Part shown: piece after piece, positions 9,801 to 21,710 of the stretch
How the letters are laid out: every line of letters starts with the position of its first letter
Numbering within the stretch: position 1 is the stretch's first letter
Assembly: GCA_019614645.1 (NCBI GenBank)
Contig: JABWDB010000018.1
Location: forward strand, 2,658,501 to 2,722,500
DNA from: Stratiolaelaps scimitus
Lineage: Eukaryota > Arthropoda > Arachnida > Mesostigmata > Laelapidae
Length of the DNA: 64,000 nt
Direction of reading: 5' to 3'
Made by a program: the position numbers and the translations under genes
The notes under the pieces: model-generated
What the model was told of the DNA's origin: nothing
The model's database searches: none
What the model saw: the letters and a program-made list of their open reading frames with translations, nothing else

Positions 9801-10737
9801 AAGCCAGCCAAATTTGAAACCCACAGCGAACATTTTAGTGAAACTACTCAACCTCTAACCGACATTACTTATGAACTAACCTAATAAAACAAGAATCTTG
9901 GCAAGACAGATTCTAAACTTTTAGAAACTACTACGCCCTTATGCCTTTATACATAGGGCGCACAGAGACATCTCTATTCTGTTAAACTAGGCGAATACTC
10001 ACAGGAAATTACCTAGATCCTTGAGAGACACTCTCCGAGAAATAGAAAGAGATGACACTCACCTGTTGGTAATAAGCAAGCTGCTTCAAAAACGATGCCA
10101 CGCCGGGGATGACCTTGGTAGCACATTGACGGCCGTGTGTCTACAACACGGGATCAGGAACCGCTTACAGACGATGGCAATCAGGTATCTATAAATGAGA
10201 GAATTCTTTGCAAATGAGTATTCCCAGATTGTTCACCGAAGGAAGACGCATACGAATACCCAACTTGTGAACATGTGACTTGACAAACGATATTATTTAT
10301 TATTTCAATCTTACAGCAAAACAATAGTTGATTGTTCCAAATATGGCAAACCGTTCAAAAAGTATTACATTGCCTTACATGACTCTCAACGCACATAAAT
10401 CTCGGTATCTACGACACATAGCCTTTGATGAGCCTGATAGAAAATAACCGCAGAACTCGGCGTGTCGGAACAATTCTGAGATAAATATTCGTTTGTTCGA
10501 TAAGTAATCGATATCAACTTGTTTCCATGCCTGCGGGCATGACGTGGTAGTTAAGGGAGGCAGTATTAAAATCAAAAGAAGTTTTGTACATTTGGATGTT
10601 CAAATCTGAGTGGGGTCATCTTTACTTTTATGAGTAGTATCCCCGCAATGATATTTTTAAAATTAGTAGTCTAAAATTAGTGAAAAAAATGTTGAGCAAA
10701 AATTATGATCAAATAACGGTGCTATGTATTGTACCCG
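9801..10737. other. Unassigned sequence of repeat copy A
   Basis: No gene or RNA was recognised. It is almost identical to copy B (16610-17543), so the similarity is explained by the duplication and not by coding constraint. Confidence 0.5.
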
Positions 10738-10990
10738 GTAACACTTATTTTTACTTATTGCTTTCTACGAGGACCTAGCCACACTTTGTATTGTATATAG
10801 TCTGGTCAGAAGGGGGTGCTCTATTGTAAACGGGTCAAACCCGATGAAACGGTGAACAAAGACAAACTGCCGCACCCGGCGTATACCAGAGACATTATAT
10901 CAGATTATCACCGGGTCAGAACGGTGGGGGAAGTCTTTCAAGACAGAAGCTGACATACGAAATTGGATGGATCGCCCCAAAATTTGGAGG
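10738..10990 (+). pseudogene. Mariner transposase relic, plus strand (copy A)
   Basis: The plus strand reads LYCI-SGQKG, then an LK-P-ETVN-like block, then directly KLPHPAYTRDI, SDYHRVRTVGESL and a YEIGWIAPK-like piece. The catalytic core between the two blocks is deleted. The same fused order occurs at 17544-17797 and, shorter, at 876-1040. The deletion therefore predates duplication of the 7-kb unit. Confidence 0.65.
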
Positions 10991-11902
10991 ATATTATTTT
11001 TATATATTTTTGATATATTTAATTTCTAAGATTCAATATAGGGGTAGATTCGCGCCTGTCCTATGGATGTTCAACTTTAATAGCAGTAGTATTTCAATAG
11101 TATTGATGAGTCATCTGCCGACAAACTGTTCACGTCAGCCATGGCAGGGAATTTTCAGGAACGTATTAACTTATAAAATGAAAATGGCATCCACTTTATT
11201 TTGCAGTATTGAAATGAAGGCTCATTCCATTTGTAAATAAAAAAATATATTATTTAGAGTTAGTTTGAGTGCCGCTGAATCATATCAGGTTATCACACAC
11301 ATTGTTAGCAAAGTAAAGCTATCCTGTCACTTCGTCTGTTGTAGTCCCACTGCTTAATGTCAGTGAAGCCATTATCTTTCCACACGTTTCTTGTTTCCCC
11401 ATTTAGAAGTATTCCTCTACACAACTTACATCGCGCATACACATTATATATAACATCAATCCACAATCCTTTGCTCAGACGGCAATTTCTCAGGATCCAT
11501 AGTCACAGCCTGGATAAATTGAATCTCACAAGTTAGATTTACCAATGGTGAATTAATTAATGGAAATGTTGTTGTGTTTGCTCACCTTGATGCGCCTCGA
11601 TCTTCGCTATTGTCCAGCAGCTCTGGTCCAACAGGTGTTCGTTGTTCACAGCTACTGAGACGATCGGCATCAACGACTCTTCAAGGCGACACAACTCCAA
11701 CGACTAGATCTGCTCGACTGTTATGGCATCTTCTGGAAGCATTCGCCGTCGACGCCTGGCGTCGATTTCGTCACCCGACTGGTTGGCCCCTTTTCCTGGA
11801 GAGAGGCACTGCCCTTACCAATAGAGCGTCTGGCCAATCAGCAAGAATTATAGTTTGAGCGGGGCCCGTTTACTAACAGAAAATTCTGTTGGGGTATGGC
11901 TT

Positions 11903-11933
<31 letters not shown>

Positions 11934-11950
11934 GCGGGTGGCTATGTATA
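10991..11950. other. 3' non-coding part of copy A with (AT)n tail
   Basis: No gene was seen. It contains an (AT)n run at about 11909-11935 just before the unit boundary. Compared with copy B, about 230 bp are missing at 11513, where ggataaattga joins directly to atctcacaag. Confidence 0.5.
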
Positions 11951-12654
11951 TCTCACACCGATTTCACTGATTTTCACTCGGAGAGGATGCTGATATCTCG
12001 AGTGACATTAATATCCACCTGTGGTGATCTCGCCCAAGGATTAATTGTATGATGATGTAACACTGGATTGGGCATGAACGAGCAAAGTATTATTATTCGC
12101 TCACGTTGGGAAACGTTGAATCATGTTGGAAAACATGTTCCTATGTAATGTAGGTGGTGATAGACTTAATATCAGTGTTCGTGATTCAATCAAAAATCGT
12201 GTAGCAAGTAGCGTCTACAGAAACACACAAAAGCTCTAGTTAGGACAAATACGACACGAGCATGACTAGTGACTAATAGTTATTAGTCACCCACCGAGGT
12301 GACTAGTTAGACGATCGTATAGGATATTTGGATCTGAGCGGAACACGGCCGTTAAGGCCAAACGTTACCTAGCTCGCAATTAGATAAGGAACAACTGTAG
12401 AATCGATGCCACTTGGCTCAGCGAGCTGGACGTTCTGCCGGCTATGGCGCATGTCAACCGGCCCGTTACGTTTATTAAAGCATTATTTTGTTTGCGTTGC
12501 CTGTCTGCCACCTGCGCGGGAAATAAGAATTCATTCATCCCATCGTTGTCTAAAGGTGTCATTTATAATTCGTTATTATTGTCTAGCTGTATTTCTCTCA
12601 GCTATTTCTGATATCAGTTCATACATCAGCTGTTCCCGCCATTGAGTAAATCCG

Positions 12655-13375
12655 CGCACGCCGGAGGCAAACAATTGAATGGCTCACTGATCGCCAGGGG
12701 CCGCCACGTCCGCTCCCGGTGGAGAGCTGACCAACCCGCCTCCGTTGTCACGCTACGGCAACGGTGGCTACAAACAGACGCTCCACAGCGACAAGCGTCA
12801 CTCAAGACGATCCAGTGTTACGATACACTGGGCTGCCTATACAGCAGACGCTACAAGAGATAGGTAGAAGTGTAGCTGTCCGGCGGGAACTTGGCAGACA
12901 TGGATGGTAATATACAATGCCGTACGAAATAAACCCAATTTTTCTAGTGGCACGGCCACGTAGAGTCATCATTGGTACTTGGTATGACAGTTGTTCTCAT
13001 TTCATTTCATTTTTTCATTTCATTTGAGGTTTATTTTCGGAACTGCAGTTGATACCACATAGTGCAGCTTCCGACAAGTAGCATGAATCCAATATTATAC
13101 AGCTTACCGTAGGGTGAGGAGCGGATAGCACTGTCAATGCTGACCTTTGGCAAAATATTGTAGCGAGCGATCCAAGTAGGGGCAGTCAGTCGAACATCAC
13201 GGAGGTCCTCTTGAAACAGCCGTCGAGAAGGGGCCGGATGCCCTCGTCCATGAGAGGGGTTCCGACGAGATCAAATGATGGCCTCGGGGTGAGACGGCCA
13301 CCATGGGGCAAGCTTCATAGGTCGGGGTGGAAGTCCAAGGAGAAGACCTCGCACCTACTAGGGCTGAGGGCTGAG
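12655..13375 (-). pseudogene. Non-LTR reverse transcriptase relic (copy B)
   Basis: This is the same thumb-to-C-terminus relic as in copy A, with the LVG-PLMDEGIRPLLDG and RLPLLGSLATI patterns readable on the minus strand. It is interrupted by a TTCAT-rich insertion near 13000 that copies A and C do not show. It is inactive. Confidence 0.5.
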
Positions 13376-14762
13376 ACTTCATACTAAGAAGTCTCATGTC
13401 TGGTTATTAAAACTATTAGGAAATTTCAATAGTTTGGTGCAATAAACTACCCTCAGACAATCATTTATGATAATTTATTATACGCCTTCAGTATACGTGT
13501 CATTCAGGGCAGTCTGTGGTCAGTCAATCTACAGACGATTCGCCCTTCAAAGTGGGCTTAATGCCTGCAGGATAATGAGGTTCAGCTTTTTGAAAACTTT
13601 TGCTAACTAGGAATCTCTATGTACACCTGAATATTATCCATTGATGAACTTATTATTATTCGACTCCTTGTGTTGGAGTGATCCCTGTTTCGCGTTGATT
13701 TGCTAAACCGCTAATGCAATATAGAACAGAAGCAGAAACGATTTCCAGCTTTGGTAGTATCCGTGCTAATATAATTCTTACGAACTTCGTCTGTCTTACT
13801 GTAAACCAAATAACAACAGTATAAAAGGCAAAATTCAATATTACCAAAGCGTTTGTTTTGGGTATGTACCTATGGATAGTCACAAAAAAACACAATAAGT
13901 TTCTATAGATAGATATACCAATTTATTAGGTAACGTACACGTTCCTTCATAGTATATTGTCTGCGGTCGGACCAGGGGCACCTGCATTTCATCGTTTATT
14001 AAATTCACACAATTTTGTGTTTAATTTCACACAGTTTTCGGCACAGCAGCGATTTTCCCGACGTGGCTAATCAAAGATACATTTTATTTTACAAACGTGA
14101 AGCCCGAACAAGCTTTCGAACAAATGCACTGTAATCTACTGCATTTTTACTGATTTCGTCAAAAACTAAGCAACAATAACCAATAGAATGCATCCATCTT
14201 AAAAGATCAACCACTTCGGAGATCGCTGCCGTATATAAAGTATTTCTACTCTCGGCTTGTTGTAAGCTTGGCTATGCTCAGGACGGTTGTTTGTTGTATG
14301 CTTTGTTTCATCTCAACATCTTCATCTGTGCCGACGTATTTCCACCTTCAGAAGAAGGGTAGGTCGACCCAAGTACAGTATCATCACAGGGATTATTGTC
14401 ATATTTGAGTTCGTCATGTAGCTTTGCTTAGTGTTATTTCTTGTTGTTGGTATTGGCCTTCTGAGATGATTAACCACTTCGGATACCACAGCCGCCTTAG
14501 CTGTGATCCCCATGATGGCTTGTGACAGTTAACCAACCCTTCAGACCATTCACATCCGGATGCTTTTGAAGGACTGAGAAATGATCTCGAAGTCGTCCAC
14601 AGCCTTGAGATGTGCGAGTTAAATACTGAGAAGTGTTACGACTCGCTTATGTCATATACGTTGTCCCGTGCTGGGGACAGGAAAGAACCACTTGCTTGAG
14701 CCCACTGCCGTTAGTCGCTGACACTCTGGGTTCGAGTTCAACCGATGCCAGACGTAACTGAG
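13376..14762. other. Non-coding part of repeat copy B
   Basis: No gene was recognised. 13372-13590 is absent from copy A and present in copy C (about 20530-20740), so copy A carries a deletion here. The remainder mirrors copy A. Confidence 0.5.
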
Positions 14763-16031
14763 TTATGCCACTTCCCTACGAGCGGGAAGCAGATCTCTGA
14801 CGAGGTCAGCATCCATGTCTTCGATTATAGACTGCCTCGATACGAGCGTTTCAAGCGCAACGCGCTGCTCCAGGTTGATCTCGCGTGCTTGTTGCTGCAG
14901 TTGATAACGAGGGTACCTCTCCGCATCGTAGATGTCGACGAGAAACTCCGCAACAGCCCTTACCCATGATTCTGATTCCCTTGAAAATTCGCGTGAAAGG
15001 ATTCGATCGATCAGCGTGCACACCTGTGCCAAGTCCATATCTCGTTCACAGTGTTGTGGTAGAACGAGGGCCGTGTACATATCGACATCGAAGTGGCTGA
15101 TGTAGATCATTAAGTCGATGTATTGCCTGGCTGAATTCCAATGGTAACAGGCACAGTGTTTAGCGATGGAGACATCGATCGTGCCCGCGAGTCTCTCTTG
15201 CGTTAATAGACACTGAACGACGAGGTCCATGTCCCCATGGGCATGTAAATGAATACATCTCATGAGTTCATCGTTGGAACTGACCGGTTCGACGTTCGTG
15301 TAAGGTTGTTTTCTGGTGTGCCATTGAGGCAGTAACTCAAGTTCGTTTCGTAGGTGGATCGCTTGTAGCCAGCTGTGAATATCGCTGATGAAACAATCTT
15401 CGATGACACGATAATCAGGGCTAATGAGGTTGAACTGAGACTGCAAGGCGAGGCTACCAACCAACTCTAGCTGCTCAATCATATAGGTGGGCGAGTACTG
15501 AGCAGTGCTGGGCCCTAACAAGAGAGCAATGAGCCCTTGGGCGAATCCTTCAACCTGCAGGTTAAACTTATTAAATAGGCTTTGGTAAACGTGCTTGCCG
15601 CCGTATTGCAGAACCTTTGCTGCGAGCCTCAACCAACCAGATTGAATAAGTTGGTCCAGGAAGGACCTGTCGAATCCGTCTGCAACGTCTAAGTTGCCCC
15701 CAACTTCCACGTAAACATCGAAGAACGCTGAGGTCCTCTCGAAGTCTTCTTCGTACCCTGCTAGTACGGCGAAGATCACCGGTTCGCCGTTGGCATCGGA
15801 TAGGGACGCGCCTTTACTGATAAGATAACGAAGGATTTCGCCATCTCGACGCTGTGTGGCTAATCGCGTGGGATATTCCCACGACGACCAGACCCATGGC
15901 TCTGTAAGCAAGGCCCCACACTCCTCAAGCAGAAACTTCACGTCGGTTAGGCTACCGATACGGATGGCCTCAACAAGGAGTCTTCGGTTCATTTTTGCCT
16001 TCTTGAATTCATCATTCCTATGTTTGGCCAT
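14763..16031 (-). CDS. Ankyrin-repeat protein, possibly FEM-1-like (copy B)
   Basis: This is an intact 422-aa ORF, the paralogue of the ORF at 7619-8887, with the same domain layout: ankyrin-like repeats in about residues 15-150, then a helical C-terminal region with a FEM-1-like spacing. It differs at only three residues, V35L, V41L and K44E, all within ten residues of the first ankyrin-like repeat. Elsewhere the few nucleotide differences that I see are silent (for example in the D codon near 14818 and a codon near 15836). A T-rich splice acceptor lies 12 nt before the ATG. Whether both copies are expressed cannot be told from sequence. Confidence 0.75.
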   Translation of the reverse strand: MAKHRNDEFKKAKMNRRLLVEAIRIGSLTDVKFLLEECGALLTEPWVWSSWEYPTRLATQRRDGEILRYLISKGASLSDANGEPVIFAVLAGYEEDFERTSAFFDVYVEVGGNLDVADGFDRSFLDQLIQSGWLRLAAKVLQYGGKHVYQSLFNKFNLQVEGFAQGLIALLLGPSTAQYSPTYMIEQLELVGSLALQSQFNLISPDYRVIEDCFISDIHSWLQAIHLRNELELLPQWHTRKQPYTNVEPVSSNDELMRCIHLHAHGDMDLVVQCLLTQERLAGTIDVSIAKHCACYHWNSARQYIDLMIYISHFDVDMYTALVLPQHCERDMDLAQVCTLIDRILSREFSRESESWVRAVAEFLVDIYDAERYPRYQLQQQAREINLEQRVALETLVSRQSIIEDMDADLVRDLLPARREVA

Positions 16032-16330
16032 GTTGTTCTAAATCTGAAATACAAAAAAAAAGATTTGAATGAATCTCTCATTAGTTATTAGTCCGAGTCG
16101 GTACAATGTGGCACACATGGGGAGCAGTACACAAATTGGCCAGCTATGCTATTTCTCAGGGGATAATTAGCCCTGTAATTAATTGCGCGTATCTAGACAA
16201 CAGATCAAACAGTTTTCAAACAGACCGACAAATTGTTTAGCTGCGTCAAGATTCGCGATAGCAAAACTGGTCATCCAACATTTAAGGATTTATTAGAATG
16301 ATTCATAAGTAATGTCTCCCTCACGCCTAT
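16032..16330. other. 5' flank of copy B ankyrin ORF
   Basis: The flank begins with the splice acceptor seen in copy A (gtatttcag on the minus strand, about 16044). The remainder is near-identical to copy A up to about 16312. There copy B has lost about 70 bp (9170-9238 of copy A). No upstream exon was identified. Confidence 0.5.
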
Positions 16331-16610
16331 CGATTAAGCCGCATATGGGTTCCGCGTTGTAACAGTCTACGTTCACCGTTTTACCTGTTTTGAGAAATTC
16401 TGACCTCGCTAAATGACAGTATTATCCACTCAAGAGATTCAACAATTCGTCGGCGTCTGTCTCTCGTGTCCCCCCGGAACGTTCTTTGTCATTAAATCTT
16501 CAGCTCCAAAACGCTGAAACCATCTTTGACATTTCCTTTTTGTTTCTATGGATTCGCCTACCACTTCGCACGCAATCCTCGCGGTCTAATGCGGAAATTT
16601 ACAAAAAGCC
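16331..16610 (-). pseudogene. Mariner relic with further internal deletion (copy B)
   Basis: This corresponds to the minus-strand mariner relic of copy A, but the roughly 260-bp block encoding the catalytic DN and PHPPYSPD regions is gone. The deletion endpoints share gtaa. The N-terminal WFQRFGAEDL pattern and the LKTGKTVN block remain. It is inactive. Confidence 0.7.
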
Positions 16611-17543
16611 AGCCAAATTTGAAACCCACAGCGAACATTTTAGTGAAACTACTCAACCTCTAACCGACATTACTTATGAACTAACCTAATAAAACAAGAA
16701 TCTTGGCAAGACAGATTCTAAACTTTTAGAAACTACTACGCCCTTATGCCTTTATACATAGGGCGCACAGAGACATCTCTATTCTGTTAAACTAGGCGAA
16801 TACTCACAGGAAATTACCTAGATCCTTGAGAGACACTCTCCGAGAAATAGAAAGAGATGACACTCACCTGTTGGTAATAAGCAAGCTGCTTCAAAAACGA
16901 TGCCACGCCGGGGATGACCTTGGTAGCACATTGACGGCCGTGTGTCTACAACACGGGATCAGGAACCGCTTACAGACGATGGCAATCAGGTATCTATAAA
17001 TGAGAGAATTCTTTGCAAATGAGTATTCCCAGATTGTTCACCGAAGGAAGACGCATACGAATACCCAACTTGTGAACATGTGACTTGACAAACGATATTA
17101 TTTATTATTTCAATCTTACAGCAAAACAATAGTTGATTGTTCCAAATATGGCAAACCGTTCAAAAAGTATTACATTGCCTTACATGACTCTCAACGCACA
17201 TAAATCTCGGTATCTACGACACATAGCCTTTGATGGGCCTGATAGAAAATAACCGCAGAACTCGGCGTGTCGGAACAATTCTGAGATAAATATTCGTTTG
17301 TTCGATAAGTAATCGATATCAACTTGTTTCCATGCCTGCGGGCATGACGTGGTAGTTAAGGGAGGCAGTATTAAAATCAAAAGAAGTTTTGTACATTTGG
17401 ATGTTCAAATCTGAGTGGGGTCATCTTTACTTTTATGAGTAGTATCCCCGCAATGATATTTTTAAAATTAGTAGTCTAAAATTAGTGAAAAAAATGTTGA
17501 GCAAAAATTATGATCAAATAACGGTGCTATGTATTGTGCCCGG
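16611..17543. other. Unassigned sequence of repeat copy B
   Basis: No gene was recognised. It is near-identical to copy A. Confidence 0.5.
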
Positions 17544-17797
17544 TAACACTTATTTTTACTTATTGCTTTCTACGAGGACCTAGCCACACTTTGTATTGTA
17601 TATAGTCTGGTCAGAAGGGGGTGCTCTATTGTAAACGGGTCAAACCCGATGAAACGGTGAACAAAGACAAACTGCCGCACCCGGCGTATACCAGAGACAT
17701 TATATCAGATTATCACCTGGTCAGAACGGTGGGGGAAGTCTTTCAAGACAGAAGCTGACATACGAAATTGGATGGATCGCCCCAAAATTTGGAGGAT
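17544..17797 (+). pseudogene. Mariner transposase relic, plus strand (copy B)
   Basis: This is the same internally deleted mariner piece as at 10738-10990, with almost no difference. It reads the CI-SGQKG block, the ETVN block and then PHPAYTRDI directly. Confidence 0.65.
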
Positions 17798-19067
17798 ATT
17801 ATTTTTATATATTTTTGATATATTTAATTTCTAAGATTCAATATAGGGGTAGATTCGCGCCTGTCCTATGGATGTTCAACTTTAATAGCAGTAGTATTTC
17901 AATAGTATTGATGAGTCATCTGCCGACAAACTGTTCACGTCAGCCATGGCAGGGAATTTTCAGGAACGTATTAACTTATAAAATGAAAATGGCATCCACT
18001 TTATTTTGCAGTATTGAAATGAAGGCTCATTCCATTTGTAAATAAAAAAATATATTATTTAGAGTTAGTTTGAGTGCCGCTGAATCATGTCAGGTTATCA
18101 CACACATTATTAGCAAAGTAAAGCTATCCTGTCACTTCGTCTGTTGTAGTCCCACTGCATAATGTCAGTGAAGCCATTATCTTTCCACACGTTTCTTGTT
18201 TCCCCATTTAGAAGTATTCCTCTACACAACTTACATCGCGCATACACATTATATATAACATCAATCCACAATCCTTTGCTCAGACGGCAATTTCTCAGTA
18301 TCCATAGTCACAGCCTGGATAAATTGGCAGGTTGTGGGATACGCCGTGGATCGCAGGCGCTAATTTTGACGTAGCCTCAGTGATGTTTGACTTTTTCTCT
18401 CGATATTATTCGTAGTGGTAATGTTCGGCTAAGCACCGAGAATTGTGTTGTGCTGAGCGAAGACGGCCTATAAAGATGCCTCTTCCTTCACCCGTCAACA
18501 ACTTGGTGAACCCAGATTGAATCAAAATTCACACGACCCCATTTGGAAAATCACCCACGATACACACACTCGCATTAACACACATTATCGTCATCATACG
18601 GGCACACAGATCTCACTATTTAGATTTACCAATGGTGTTGTAATTACGATTAATAAATAAATATGGGCTAATAAATCTGAATTAATTAATGTAAATTTTG
18701 TTATGTTTGCTCACTTTGATGCGCCTCGATCTTCGCTATTGTCCAGTAGCCCGCCAACAGGTGTTCGTTGTTCACAGCTACTGAGACGATCGGCATCAAC
18801 GACTCTTCAACTTCAGGCGACACAAGTCCAACAACTGAATCTGCTGGACTGTTCTAGAATCTGAAAGTATTCGCCGTCAACGCCGGGCGTCGATTTCGTC
18901 ACCCTGTTTGGTTGCCCTCTCTTTCTGGAGAGAGGTATTGCTATTAGCAACAGCACGTCTGACCAATCAGGAAGAATTATAGTTTGAGCGGGGCCCGTTT
19001 ACTAACAGAAAATTCTGTTGGGGTATAGCTTGCGCGCATCTATATATATAGCGGGTAGCTATGTATA
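17798..19067. other. 3' non-coding part of copy B
   Basis: No gene was recognised. It is longer than in copy A because 18325-18570 is retained. It ends with a short (AT)n run near 19041-19050, much shorter than in the other copies. Confidence 0.5.
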
Positions 19068-21466
19068 TCTCACACTGCTTTCACTGATTTTCACTCGGAG
19101 AGGATGCTGATACCTCGAGTGACATTAATATCCACCTGTGGTGATCTCGCCCAACGATTAATTGTATGATGATGTAACACTGGATTAGGCATGAACGAGC
19201 AAAGTATTATTATTCGCTCGCGTTGGGAAACGTTGAATCATGTTGGAATAACATGTTCCTATGTAATGTAGGTGGTGATAGACTTAATGTCAGTGGTGGT
19301 GATGCAATCAAAAATCGTGTGGCAAGTAGCGTCTAGAGAAATATACAAAAGCTCTAGTTAGGACAAATACGACACGAGCATGACTAGTGACTAATAGCTA
19401 TTAGTCACCCACCGAGGTGACTAGCTAGACGATCGTATAGGATATTTGGATCTGAGCGGAACACGGCCGTTAAGGCCAACGTTACCTAGCTCGCAATTAG
19501 ATAAGGAACAAATACAGAATCGATGCCACTCGGCTTGGCGAGCTGGACGGCTACGGCGCATGTCAGCCGGCTCGTTACGTTTATATGTTGTTTGCGTTGT
19601 CTGTCTGCTGCCTGCGCGGGAAATAGGAACATTCGTTCATTCCATCGTTGTCTAAACGTGTCATTTATAATTCGTTATTATTGTTTAGTTGTATTTCTCT
19701 CAGCTATTTCTGACATATTATACAGCTTACCGCAGGATAATATGCAGCAAGCCTTCCAAGCAATACTGTGGACGTTAAATGTTGGCTGAGAGTCAGCCCG
19801 AAAAAATGAGGGTAAGATGCAGATAGCATTGTCAACGCTGACCTTTGGAAAATTATTGTAGCGAGAGCCCCAAGTAGGGGCAGCCAGTCGAACATCACGG
19901 AGGTCCTCTCGAGACAGCCGTCGAGAAGGGGCCGGATGGCCTCGTCCATGAGAGGGGCGCCTACGAGTTCAAGTGATGACCTCGGGGTGAGACGGCCGCC
20001 ATGGAGCAAGCTTCATAGGTCGGGGTGGAAGTCCAAGGAGAATACCTCGCACCTACTGAGGCTGAGGGCTGAGACTGCTGTGCGCCTCGTAGTCGCGTAC
20101 TCACTGGACGTCGCAGGCGACAATCGCCAGCCTTTCACCATCCAGGAGGCAGACCTGGAGGAATGCAACAAGGATCCGGAGGCCTTCCCTGCTGAATCCC
20201 GCACTCGAAGCTGAGGAGGGCGTAGTTCATGATCAGGTGGAACTGGAACGATTAGCAAGGTCACGTAAAGGGAAGAGGTCGGAGGCGTGCTTGGCGACCT
20301 CTCGAACGAAATCCCGGCGTACCGTATTGAAGGCGTCGCGAAAGTCGAGGTTAACCAGGGAGGCGGCTCTGTGAGCCTCTAATCTGCTTTTTCCAAAAAT
20401 ACTTCTCACAGAGTCGGTTTAGGTGAGAACAGTTACAGGCACGTACCTAAATCCATTCAAAGTGACCCAAGTTACAGTAACCCTATGCGAGTGAGTCCTG
20501 ACCCATTGACGGATAATCGACTATTAAAGATACTAAGAAGTCACACGTCTGGCAATGAAACCAATGGGGAAACTTCAATAGTTTGGTGCACTAAACTACC
20601 CTACGACAATCATTTATGATAATTTATTATACGCCTTCGGTATACGTGTCATTCAGGGCAGTCTGTGATCAGTCAATCTACAGAGGATTCGCCCTTTAAA
20701 GTGGGCTTAATGCCTGCAGGATAATGAGGTTCAGCTTTTTAAAACTTTTGCTAACTAGGAATCTCTATGTACATCTGAATATTATCCATTGATGAACTTA
20801 TTATTATTCGACTCCTTGTGTTGGAGTGATCCCTGTTTCGCGTTGTTTTTGCTAAACCGCTAATGCAATATAGAACAGAAGCAGAAACGATTTCCAGCTC
20901 TGGTAGTATCCGTGCTAATATAATTCTTACGAACTTCGTCTGTCTTACTGTAAACCAAATAACAACAGTATAAAAGCCAAAATTCAATATTACCAAAGCG
21001 TTTGTTTTGGGTATATACCTATGGATAGTCACACAAAAACACAATAAGTTTCTATAGATAGATATACCAATTTATTAGATAACGTACAGGTTCCTTCATA
21101 GTATATTGTCTGCGGTCGGACCAGGTGTACCTGCATTTCATCGTTTATTAAATTCAAACAATGTTCTGTTTAAATTCACAGTTTTCGGCACAGCAGCGAT
21201 TTTCTCGACGTGGCTGATCAAAGATATATTTTATTTTTGTAAACGTGAAGCCCGAACAAGCTTTCGAACAAATGCACTGTAATAAATTGAATTCTTATTG
21301 ACTTTGTCAAAAACTAAGCAACAATAACCAGTAGAATGCATCCTTCTTGAAAGATCAACCATTTCGGAGATCGCTGCCATATACAAAGTATTTCTGCCCT
21401 CGGCGGGTTGCAAGTCTTGCTATGCTCAGTATGGTTGTTTGTCGTATGCTTTGTTTCATCTCAGCA
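19068..21466. repeat. Tandem repeat unit, copy C (truncated)
   Basis: The third copy starts at tctcacactgctttcac and follows the unit until about 21466. There similarity ends at catctcagcat, before the ankyrin ORF would begin. It lacks part of the segment present at 5806-6300 in copy A. It holds about 460 bp (20075-20535) missing from copies A and B, including the reverse transcriptase catalytic segment. It is the most diverged of the copies. Confidence 0.85.
19710..20400 (-). pseudogene. Non-LTR reverse transcriptase relic with catalytic motif (copy C)
   Basis: On the minus strand 20400-20240 reads ASLVNLDFRDAFNTVRRD, which is reverse transcriptase motif A with its aspartate. After a frameshift it reads LSFECGIQQGRPPDP, the S--G--QGDPL-P motif. 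The thumb pattern follows (KCEVFSLDFHPDL, LVGAPLMDEAIRPLLDG, near 20030-19900). Copies A and B have lost the motif A part. Several stops and frameshifts show it is dead. It is distinct from the CR1 and R1 elements of the first 5 kb. Confidence 0.65.
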
Positions 21467-21710
21467 TTTGTTTTCCGAATACCCGATGAGACAATGGTAA
21501 CCAATAACGTTTTTATTAAGTTCATGTGGCATCCACTTTCCGCCCTTTTTGAAGCATTTCTAGCCCATTTAGACGACACACAATAGGCAAATCGACTATT
21601 CCAACTCTCGAGTTGACTGCGTCGTATGTTCATTCCGAGAGATCCAGTAATTCGTAGTCGTCGTTCCGTCCCTGGAGCGTTGCTTGTCATTGAAATAGAA
21701 ATCCCCAACT
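21467..21710 (-). pseudogene. Mariner transposase fragment beyond the array
   Basis: On the minus strand the segment reads a broken frame leading to GKWMPHELNKNVIGYHCLIG, matching the conserved K-G-WVPHELTE-N-----C--LL block of mariner transposases. An upstream NDKQRSRDG stretch resembles the DKERSGRP linker. It abuts the end of repeat copy C and is not present in A or B at that position. Confidence 0.6.

Larger units (their letters stand above)
5347..11950. repeat. Tandem repeat unit, copy A (about 6.6 kb)
   Basis: It starts at ctcaccgatttcaccg and runs to the start of the same sequence at 11951. In order it contains a non-LTR reverse transcriptase relic, the ankyrin-repeat ORF, a minus-strand mariner relic, a plus-strand mariner relic and an (AT)n tail. 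Long stretches are about 99% identical to copy B by eye (for example 9880-11000 against 16690-17800). Copy A lacks about 220 bp near 6478 and about 230 bp near 11513 that copy B has. It keeps a roughly 260-bp mariner segment (9283-9555) and about 70 bp near 9170 that copy B lost. Confidence 0.9.
11951..19067. repeat. Tandem repeat unit, copy B (about 7.1 kb)
   Basis: This is a head-to-tail second copy of the unit, starting at tctcacaccgatttcac and ending before tctcacactgctttcac at 19068. It has the same content order as copy A. Copy-specific changes are a TTCAT-rich insertion near 13000-13048, an extra 220 bp at 13372-13590 shared with copy C, a lost mariner segment near 16360, and an extra 230 bp at about 18325-18570. 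Confidence 0.9.

Noticed and set aside
5347..21466. Array considered as a CRISPR or other short-spacer repeat
   Set aside because: Units are about 7 kb, head to tail, in an intron-bearing genome. There are no short regular repeats with spacers.
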